Below are positions 14,835 to 19,560 of a stretch of 19,560 bases of DNA, piece by piece; positions within the stretch are counted from its first letter, which is position 1, and every line of letters begins with the position of its first letter. This DNA is from UBA7672 sp040398465. GTDB taxonomy: Bacteria > Pseudomonadota > Alphaproteobacteria > Caulobacterales > Hyphomonadaceae. The position numbers and the translations under genes are program-made. The notes under the pieces are model-generated. The model searched no databases, had not been told where the DNA came from, and saw only the letters and a list, made by a program, of their open reading frames with translations. The stretch is taken from the NCBI GenBank assembly GCA_040398465.1, contig JBBAUA010000059.1, positions 1 to 19,560 on the forward strand, written 5' to 3'.

Positions 14835-15856
14835 TAGCCGTTGCGAGCGACGACAATCGCCTTCGCGGCGGGTCCGTCGAGGCTCCGGAGGGCCGCTTCA
14901 GCATCCTCGCGTGACGTCCACGGACCGAGCATCACACGATAGAAAGCAGCACCATTCACCAGGGCGGTTTCGATCGCCACCGGTCTCGCGCCGGCCAGCC
15001 GGCCGCGCAGGGCGTGGGCATTGCCGAGGTCCGAAAAGGATCCGGCCTGCAGGTAGAAACCACTCACAGGCTTGGCAGCAACCGGCTTGGCCACGATCGG
15101 CGGCAGCGAGCGCATCGCCACATCCAAGCGCTGGGGCTGTGCCGCCACAGGCGCCGGAGCGCCGCCACCAGGGGCGGGGGCAGGTCCGACATATTCCACA
15201 CGAACCTTCGCCGTGCCCTTGCCATGCATGTCGAGCGCCGCGCCCGCCGCCTTGGACAGATCGATAATGCGATCGTCCACGAAGGGCCCGCGGTCATTCA
15301 GGCGAACGACGACGCTCTTGCCGTTCTCCAGATTGGAGACGCGAACAAGTGAGGGGATCGGTAGGGTCGGGTGAGCAGCAGTCAGGTCGTTCTCGTTGAA
15401 CGTCTCGCCGGATGCCGAAGCCTTGCCGTGGAAGGTCGGGCCATACCACGACGCAATCCCCACCTCGTTATAGTTCGGCTCATGCGCCGGCACATACCAG
15501 CGGCCAGCCACCTGGTAGGGAGGGCCGGCAAAAGGCGCGACCGCCGTTGGCGCAACCTTGCGCGCGGCCACAGACACAGGCGTGCCAGCCGCTGCAAGCG
15601 GCGTTGGGCCGAATGTGGCCTTGGGCGCGACGGAGCGTAGGTCGAGCGCGCCAGAAGGCGCAGCGTTCGAGAAACTCGGAATAGGCGCGTTCGGCGCAAC
15701 GTTCAGCGACATGACGTCGGCGCGATTCTCCAGCAGCGGCATCTTCGCCTTCGGTGCAGATTTGTATTCGATCGGCGCCTGCGCCACCGCAGGTCCGGCG
15801 AACAGCACGACGCAGACAAACGCGCATCCGCGAAAGGTGAGGCTACCAGCCATCAT
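14834..15856 (-). CDS. rlpA: RlpA-family septal-ring/lytic transglycosylase-like protein with SPOR domain
   Basis: A 340-residue exported protein. Residues 1-27 form a signal peptide (cleavage after VAQA); no good lipobox is visible although E. coli RlpA is a lipoprotein. A Pro/Ala-rich linker (28-125) leads to the RlpA double-psi beta-barrel (131-225) with GIASWYGPTFHGKASASGE, RVSNLENGKSVVVRLNDRGP and DRIIDLSKAA. Some RlpA proteins cleave denuded glycan strands. A second low-complexity linker leads to a C-terminal SPOR domain (266-338; FYLQAGSF, FYRVMLGPW), which targets septal peptidoglycan. An in-frame extension reaches 16108, but AAGGG 4 nt before the tandem ATGs at 15856 and the signal peptide fix the start here. 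It precedes a D,D-carboxypeptidase on the same strand. Confidence 0.92.
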   Translation of the reverse strand: MMAGSLTFRGCAFVCVVLFAGPAVAQAPIEYKSAPKAKMPLLENRADVMSLNVAPNAPIPSFSNAAPSGALDLRSVAPKATFGPTPLAAAGTPVSVAARKVAPTAVAPFAGPPYQVAGRWYVPAHEPNYNEVGIASWYGPTFHGKASASGETFNENDLTAAHPTLPIPSLVRVSNLENGKSVVVRLNDRGPFVDDRIIDLSKAAGAALDMHGKGTAKVRVEYVGPAPAPGGGAPAPVAAQPQRLDVAMRSLPPIVAKPVAAKPVSGFYLQAGSFSDLGNAHALRGRLAGARPVAIETALVNGAAFYRVMLGPWTSREDAEAALRSLDGPAAKAIVVARNG

Positions 15857-15962
15857 CGATCCCTTTTGAAAGCAGTCGCCGTTCTGGCGGCATGGGATGA
15901 ATCTACCTGAGGCAGCTTGCACGCCCGGCAACCGGACCCCGTCAATTTTAAGGAATTTGCCG

Positions 15963-15994
15963 GGTCCCAAAGCCATGGTTACCCCTTTGGGACC
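15963..15994. promoter_or_regulatory. 10-bp perfect inverted repeat in the rlpA leader
   Basis: GGTCCCAAAG (15963-15972) and CTTTGGGACC (15985-15994) flank a 12-nt spacer that itself contains CCATGG. It sits about 110-140 nt upstream of rlpA in the 274-nt gap shared with the divergent tRNA-Ser. On the minus strand a TAAAAT (-10-like) follows about 15 nt downstream of the repeat, so the repeat may be an operator at the rlpA promoter. The rest of the gap (15995-16130) shows no gene. Confidence 0.4.
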
Positions 15995-16130
15995 AATTGC
16001 TCCGGGTTCTGCACACCGACGCGCCAGAATCCCTGAAAACCGCCGCCCTACCCGCTTCCCGACCCTTATCCAGCCTGCGCCGCTGTAAACCATTTTCTTT
16101 GCAGCCAACCCTGCCTAGAAGAGCCGCCAA

Positions 16131-16220
16131 GGAAGGGTGGCCGAGTGGTTTAAGGCAACGGTCTTGAAAACCGTCGTGGGGGAAACTCCACCGTGGGTTC
16201 GAATCCCACCCCTTCCGCCA
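16131..16220 (+). tRNA. tRNA-Ser(UGA)
   Basis: A complete 90-nt class II tRNA. Acceptor GGAAGGG (16131-16137) pairs with CCCTTCC (16210-16216), then discriminator G16217 and an encoded CCA (16218-16220). Anticodon stem ACGGT/ACCGT surrounds loop CTTGAAA with anticodon TGA at 16165-16167. The long variable arm (about 16175-16193) is typical of tRNA-Ser, and GGTTCGAATCC is the T arm. It reads UCA codons. It lies divergent from rlpA. Confidence 0.97.
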
Positions 16221-16248
16221 CCCCGGCACTGGAAAAGCCCCTGCAAGA

Positions 16249-16267
16249 AAGCGGTCTTTATCCGCTT
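16249..16267 (+). terminator. Small hairpin after tRNA-Ser
   Basis: AAGCGG (16249-16254) and CCGCTT (16262-16267) with a 7-nt loop, 28 nt past the tRNA. No T-run follows, so it may be a weak terminator or a processing boundary. Confidence 0.25.
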
Positions 16268-16353
16268 ACGCTCTGCACGCAGACCCTTGCGACTGGCCAA
16301 ACACTCTTTAGTTTCCCGCCCGACCGAACCGCGGTCAGCCAAGGAAACTCCCC

Positions 16354-16647
16354 ATGAAACTCCGCCTTGCCTCCATCATCGTCCCGGCCATGCTGGGCGC
16401 CTTCGCCATGACGGCCCATGCCCAGAATGGCGGCGCCGCCAAGCTGTCCGTCGAAACCACCCCGATTTCCGAGATCATCAAGAACGAAAAGGCCAAGGCC
16501 GCCCTCGAAGCCGCCCTGCCTCCGATCGCTCAGTATTACGACCAGGTCGGCTCCATGACGCTCAAGGACGTCGCCCCGATGTCACAGGGCGCGCTCGACG
16601 AAGCCAAGCTGAAAGAGCTCCAGACAACCTTCGACACGCTGTCGTAA
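16354..16647 (+). CDS. Small secreted protein of unknown function (97 aa)
   Basis: I do not recognise a named family. The N-terminus is a clear signal peptide (1-23: MKLRLA, hydrophobic core, cut after AHA before QNGG), leaving a mature protein of about 74 residues rich in Ala, Lys and Glu with no cysteine. The mature part looks mainly helical: ISEIIKNEKAKAALEAALPPI, then QYYDQVGSMTLKDVAPMSQG, then LDEAKLKELQTTFDTLS. Short periplasmic proteins with a similar 'MTLK/R..APMS' stretch occur, to my memory, in sphingomonads and caulobacters without a known role. AAGGAA 8 nt before the ATG supports the start. TTGCGA (16287-16292) and TAGTTT (16309-16314) form a weak promoter-like pair upstream. A strong hairpin directly follows the stop, so it is probably its own transcription unit. 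Confidence 0.82.
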   Translation: MKLRLASIIVPAMLGAFAMTAHAQNGGAAKLSVETTPISEIIKNEKAKAALEAALPPIAQYYDQVGSMTLKDVAPMSQGALDEAKLKELQTTFDTLS

Positions 16648-16658
16648 GACGCCCCGGT

Positions 16659-16693
16659 TTCGTGTCCTTCGCGCCCGTCGCGGAGGACACGAA
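16659..16693 (+). terminator. Strong 15-bp stem-loop after the small secreted protein gene
   Basis: Left arm 16659-16673 pairs with right arm 16679-16693 (TTCGTGTCC... with ...GGACACGAA) over a 5-nt loop, one G-U wobble and no other mismatch. It begins 12 nt after the stop codon. No T-tract follows, so it may act as a terminator with Rho or as a 3'-end stabiliser. Confidence 0.6.
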
Positions 16694-16714
16694 CACGTCC
16701 ACTCACGGCGGCGC

Positions 16715-16744
16715 TTGCCTACTCCCTCGCACCAACGCGATAAC
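16715..16744 (+). promoter_or_regulatory. Possible promoter for the HupE-like gene
   Basis: TTGCCT (16715-16720; 4 of 6) and GATAAC (16739-16744; 4 of 6) with an 18-nt spacer, between the upstream hairpin and the gene, giving a leader of about 45 nt. Confidence 0.3.
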
Positions 16745-16798
16745 ATGCCACCGCCACGTCACGGGCGCGTCTGAGTCAGTAGGCGGGGGTCATAATCG

Positions 16799-17386
16799 AT
16801 GTGGTTCGACAATGTCGGCACGTTCATCGAGTTCGGCTTTCAGCACATCCTTCCGCAAGGCCTCGACCATGTGCTCTTCGTGGTCGCGCTCTACCTCAAC
16901 GCCCGCAACTGGCCCTCGCTGATACTGCAGGTCACGACCTTCACCGTCGCCCACACCATCTCGTTGGGCCTCGCCGCAACCGGCATCCTCTCAAGTCCCG
17001 GCGACGTCATCGAGCCGCTGATCGCCATCTCCATCATCGTGCTGGCGCTGGAGGCGATGTTCGCGCCGCGAAGCACAGCCTGGCGCCTGCCCGTCATCTT
17101 CGCGTTCGGCCTCCTGCACGGCCTAGGCTTTGGCTCGGTGATGAAGGTCTATCTCGAGAACGCAGACCTCTCTGCCGGCCTGATTGGCATCACCATTGGC
17201 GTCGAACTCGGGCATGCATTGGTGCTGGTCGCCACCGGCCTCGCCGCCTTCGCTGTCCAGCTCGCCCTCAAGACCGCCAACAGGCAGAACCTCTACCGCC
17301 CAGCCTTCGTGATCCCAGTCGCGGGGCTCATTGCGCTGGTGGGGGCGTATTGGGCGCTGCAGCGGGTGGGCGTGCTGCCGGAGTAG
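16799..17386 (+). CDS. HupE/UreJ-family membrane protein
   Basis: A 195-residue integral membrane protein with five or six hydrophobic segments. It matches the HupE/UreJ type: GFQHILPQGLDH (13-24), FTVAHTISL (48-56), LEAMFAPRS (84-92), FGLLHGLGFG (103-112) and GVELGH (134-139). The conserved His/Asp/Glu are all present. HupE and UreJ proteins are linked to nickel or cobalt uptake for hydrogenase and urease, but this branch (HupE/UreJ_2-like) is often found alone or fused to a longer N-terminal part and its ion is not established. No hydrogenase, urease or nickel gene is nearby. The ATG has a GGGGG about 8 nt upstream; no signal peptide beyond the first membrane segment. It converges on the ABC permease gene with 12 nt between stops. 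Confidence 0.82.
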   Translation: MWFDNVGTFIEFGFQHILPQGLDHVLFVVALYLNARNWPSLILQVTTFTVAHTISLGLAATGILSSPGDVIEPLIAISIIVLALEAMFAPRSTAWRLPVIFAFGLLHGLGFGSVMKVYLENADLSAGLIGITIGVELGHALVLVATGLAAFAVQLALKTANRQNLYRPAFVIPVAGLIALVGAYWALQRVGVLPE

Positions 17387-17398
17387 GCGCCACGCGGG

Positions 17399-18793
17399 TC
17401 AGGATGAGAGATAGACATACCAGGCAGCCAGCAAGACGAGCCGCGCCGCAACCGCTGAGCCTGTCAGAGCTGACAGCCCAATCGCTGCGAGGCCTGCCAC
17501 GGCGCCGGTTACAGACGCGATCGTCAGCACCTCAAGCGCCGGATGATGCAGGATTGCCGGCAGCCCGAGCAGAACCGACCAGATGATCCCTCCGACGATA
17601 AATGCCGCTCGCCGAAGCATTGGCTCATGAACCGCCAGCTTGGTCAGGGAGACGAACGGGCGCGCTTCACTTCGGCCGGCATGAGCGCTGAGCGCGAACG
17701 CAAGCACCAGAAGCCCGGCCGCACTGCCGCCATGACGAAAGTCTGGCAGCACCGCCGACACGCCCGCAGCGATGACAGCGAGCAAGGGAAACGCCCAGCC
17801 GGAACCGATCAGGCGCATCTCGGCAATCACCAGACCGACGGGGCCAGCGACTGAGAACCTTGCCGGCGGCGCGTTGACGACCACGCGACCCGGCGGACGG
17901 CCGAACAAGCGGCTGAAGCGGCCCCCCAGGGCGGCCTTGCGACGCGCGCGATGCGGCGCGTGGAGCAACCCCGCCAGAACCGCCAGCCCAACGGCGATGC
18001 CGACCCACGCCAATCGCGACCCGAGATAGCCCGGAGAAAGCAGGCCCGCGAAGACGTCGAGCTGAACGCGACCGGGCGTGACCTCTCCGCCGCCGATGAC
18101 AAAACTGTCCGTCCCTGCAGGCGCGCCGACCAGCAAGGGCGATGCAAAGCCGGTGAAGTCCAGCATGTTGGTGGCGAAGGTTCGCTCCGCGCCCATGGCG
18201 ACGGCCGGCAAGACGATCGACGTCATCCATAGGACCAGGAAGACCACGTCGCCCCAGGCGCCTCGCATCAGGGGCCGCGCATCAAAAAAGGTCCGCAGGG
18301 CCGCCAGCCCCAACAACGCAGGCGCGGCGACCACCCAGAGCGAAAACGTGATCTCGGCAACGTTCAGGCCGCCCGACGGAATGACCAGCCATCCAAGAAA
18401 GAAGCCGGACAGCGTCAGCACCACCAGCATGGCCAGCAACACCACTGCGTCGGCCGCGAAACGCCCGAGCGCGATCGCCACTCGAGAGGCCGCGGTGACT
18501 TCCTCGACCTGCCATGGCTGGCGCCGCGTCGTGTTGGCGCGCAGGTACAGCCACGCCACCGGCAGAAGCAGCGTTGACACGACGATGCCGAGCGACACGC
18601 CAAGAAAGCCTGATGTCATCTCCGGCAATTGCCTGCCGATGATGATGCGAACGCCTTCAGCGTCAGGCCCCATCGGGATCATGTATCGCGCGGCAATCGG
18701 GGCCGCGATCAGCAGGAGCCACAGGCTGACTCTGCGCTGGTAGCGGCGAAGGGAACTGACCAAAGAGGACGCAAGCACCCGCGCGGGGCTCAC
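17399..18793 (-). CDS. ABC transporter permease-like membrane protein, family not recognised
   Basis: A 464-residue membrane protein with roughly ten to twelve hydrophobic segments (for example about 24-40, 61-85, 113-138, 148-166, 183-200, 262-278, 333-350, 357-370, 395-415, 420-460). A soluble, basic loop (279-312) splits the protein into an N-terminal half with six segments and a C-terminal half. I see no conserved motif beyond the general look of ABC-2-type export permeases. Its job as permease is inferred from the ATPase gene directly upstream, with which it overlaps by 4 nt (GTGA). The start is GTG without a clear ribosome-binding site, so its translation probably depends on coupling to the ATPase. 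No substrate-binding protein is present, which favours export over import. Confidence 0.78.
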   Translation of the reverse strand: MSPARVLASSLVSSLRRYQRRVSLWLLLIAAPIAARYMIPMGPDAEGVRIIIGRQLPEMTSGFLGVSLGIVVSTLLLPVAWLYLRANTTRRQPWQVEEVTAASRVAIALGRFAADAVVLLAMLVVLTLSGFFLGWLVIPSGGLNVAEITFSLWVVAAPALLGLAALRTFFDARPLMRGAWGDVVFLVLWMTSIVLPAVAMGAERTFATNMLDFTGFASPLLVGAPAGTDSFVIGGGEVTPGRVQLDVFAGLLSPGYLGSRLAWVGIAVGLAVLAGLLHAPHRARRKAALGGRFSRLFGRPPGRVVVNAPPARFSVAGPVGLVIAEMRLIGSGWAFPLLAVIAAGVSAVLPDFRHGGSAAGLLVLAFALSAHAGRSEARPFVSLTKLAVHEPMLRRAAFIVGGIIWSVLLGLPAILHHPALEVLTIASVTGAVAGLAAIGLSALTGSAVAARLVLLAAWYVYLSS

Positions 18794-19440
18794 GGTGATA
18801 GCTCGAGCGCTTGCGGCGTCACCTGCCCCGCCTCGACGCGGAGCATGCTCGCTGCGTGGGGCCTCAGCCCTTCCGCCAGATGTGTCGTCATGACGACAAC
18901 CGACCGCTTCGCGCGCTCCAAGATCAGGCCGGTTACCTTGCCGGCCGTTTCGGAATCCAGCTCCGCCGTCGGCTCGTCCAGCGCCAGAAATTCGGGCTCG
19001 CCCAGCAAGGCCTGCGCGAAGATCAACCGCCTGCGCATCCCACCGGAGAAGCTGGCGATGCGCCGGTTGATGTCGTCATGCAGACCGATCGCGGCGGTGA
19101 TCGCCTGGAATTGCTGATCGGCCTGCTCCAGCTTCAGTCCCTTCAGCGCCGCCATGTGCATCGCGAACTCGCGCGCTGTCAGGTCGTCGGGCAGGTCCAC
19201 GGCTTGCGGCGCATACCCAAGCGTCTTGCGCAAGGCGCGCCGGCCGGCGCCGCCCTTCCATGTGACCGATCCCTTGCTCGGACGCTCCGCCGTCGCCAGC
19301 AGCCGCAACAGCGTGGTCTTCCCGGCCCCGCTTGGCCCGACCAGGAGATTGAGCCCCGGCGCGAAGGTCAACGACACGTCGTCCAGCACGCGCTTAAGCG
19401 CGTAGTTCTTGCTGACACCCTTCAGCTCAAGCAACCGCAC
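18790..19440 (-). CDS. ABC transporter ATP-binding protein
   Basis: A 216-residue ABC ATPase that would power the neighbouring permease. All motifs are present: Walker A GPSGAGKTT (35-43), Q-loop Gln79 in YAPQ, signature FSGGM (131-135), Walker B FLALDEP (151-157) with D-loop AELD, and the switch His187 in MTTH. The GTG at 19440 puts the first residues (RLLELKGVSKNY) where the family begins. A TTG at 19434 is preceded by GGGGAG at better spacing (7 nt) and may be the true start. An in-frame extension to 19557 exists but its first 15 residues are the antisense-free reading of the tRNA-Phe gene and are not protein. The gene lies about 70 nt downstream of that tRNA. Confidence 0.92.
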   Translation of the reverse strand: MRLLELKGVSKNYALKRVLDDVSLTFAPGLNLLVGPSGAGKTTLLRLLATAERPSKGSVTWKGGAGRRALRKTLGYAPQAVDLPDDLTAREFAMHMAALKGLKLEQADQQFQAITAAIGLHDDINRRIASFSGGMRRRLIFAQALLGEPEFLALDEPTAELDSETAGKVTGLILERAKRSVVVMTTHLAEGLRPHAASMLRVEAGQVTPQALELSP

Positions 19441-19512
19441 TCTCCCCGCCCGCCAGCACAACGAAACGCGCATGCGCCGGGTGACGGTAGCTGACGGAGC
19501 CATTTGGGAAAA

Positions 19513-19560
19513 TGGTGCCCAGGGCCGGAATCGAACCAGCGACACGCGGATTTTCAATCC
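19513..19560 (-). tRNA. tRNA-Phe(GAA), 5' part outside the window
   Basis: On the minus strand the 3' half is present: anticodon loop TTGAAAA with anticodon GAA (19555-19553), variable region, T arm GCTGG-TTCGATT-CCGGC, acceptor strand CCTGGGC, discriminator A and an encoded CCA (19515-19513). The D arm and 5' acceptor strand lie beyond the right edge. Confidence 0.93.

Noticed and set aside
15857..16108. N-terminal extension of RlpA by 84 residues
   Set aside because: It would put the signal peptide in the middle of the protein and translate the inverted repeat; the tandem ATGs at 15856 have a ribosome-binding site.
16137..16922. A plus-strand open frame of 261 codons beginning in tRNA-Ser
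   Set aside because: It starts inside the tRNA, runs out of frame through the small secreted gene and its hairpin, and ends within the HupE-like gene.
19441..19557. N-terminal extension of the ABC ATPase to the window edge
   Set aside because: The first residues come from the tRNA-Phe gene itself; the ABC domain starts at about 19440.
1..19560. Prophage, insertion sequence, CRISPR, toxin-antitoxin, restriction or other defence system
   Set aside because: No transposase, integrase, repeat-spacer array, nuclease-methylase pair or phage gene is visible; MazG here is the housekeeping two-domain type next to housekeeping genes, without a MazEF pair. The two tRNA genes show no adjoining integrase or att-like duplication.

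Overview
The window is a stretch of ordinary, densely packed, GC-rich bacterial chromosome, most likely from an alphaproteobacterium. The main support is the run rlpA - D,D-carboxypeptidase - tmk - holB - tatD - MBL hydrolase (normally with metG inside it), an arrangement typical of that class, plus the residue patterns of the XdhC, MBL and crotonase proteins. I see no prophage, insertion sequence, CRISPR array, integrase or toxin-antitoxin module, and I do not find a convincing new multi-gene system. The unusual material lies in active-site substitutions, gene junctions and nucleic-acid structures.

Layout, left to right. (1) 2-925: 3' part of secF. (2) 1044-2393: a DctA-type dicarboxylate symporter, convergent with a four-gene minus-strand unit read ech (7565) - acyl-CoA ligase (6762) - acyl-CoA ligase (5122) - lldD (3551-2403). 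This looks like organic or fatty acid catabolism: activation to CoA thioesters, a crotonase, an FMN 2-hydroxyacid dehydrogenase and, facing them, a carboxylate importer. The substrate cannot be read from sequence. (3) 7685-9420: divergent xdhC and mobA-like cytidylyltransferase pair for a molybdenum hydroxylase whose structural genes are not in the window. (4) 9386-14728, minus strand: D,D-carboxypeptidase - tmk - holB - tatD - MBL hydrolase - mazG, with 1-4 nt overlaps or 3 nt gaps except for a 65 nt spacer before mazG. Cell-wall trimming, dTTP synthesis, clamp loading and nucleotide clean-up are grouped here. (5) 14834-15856: rlpA, minus strand. (6) 16131-16220: tRNA-Ser(UGA). (7) 16354-16647: a small secreted protein ending in a strong hairpin. 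(8) 16799-17386: a stand-alone HupE/UreJ-type membrane protein. (9) 17399-19440, minus strand: a two-gene ABC exporter-like system. (10) 19513-19560: the 3' half of a tRNA-Phe(GAA) cut by the window edge.

Points most worth checking: two junctions in the housekeeping operon share the same TGA-SGC-TTG, same-reading-frame architecture, one of them where metG usually sits; TatD, MBL hydrolase, Tmk and the crotonase each lack residues normally considered catalytic or metal-binding; a perfect 13-bp inverted repeat lies inside mazG just past the convergent mobA stop; and two back-to-back palindromes fill the gap before mazG.
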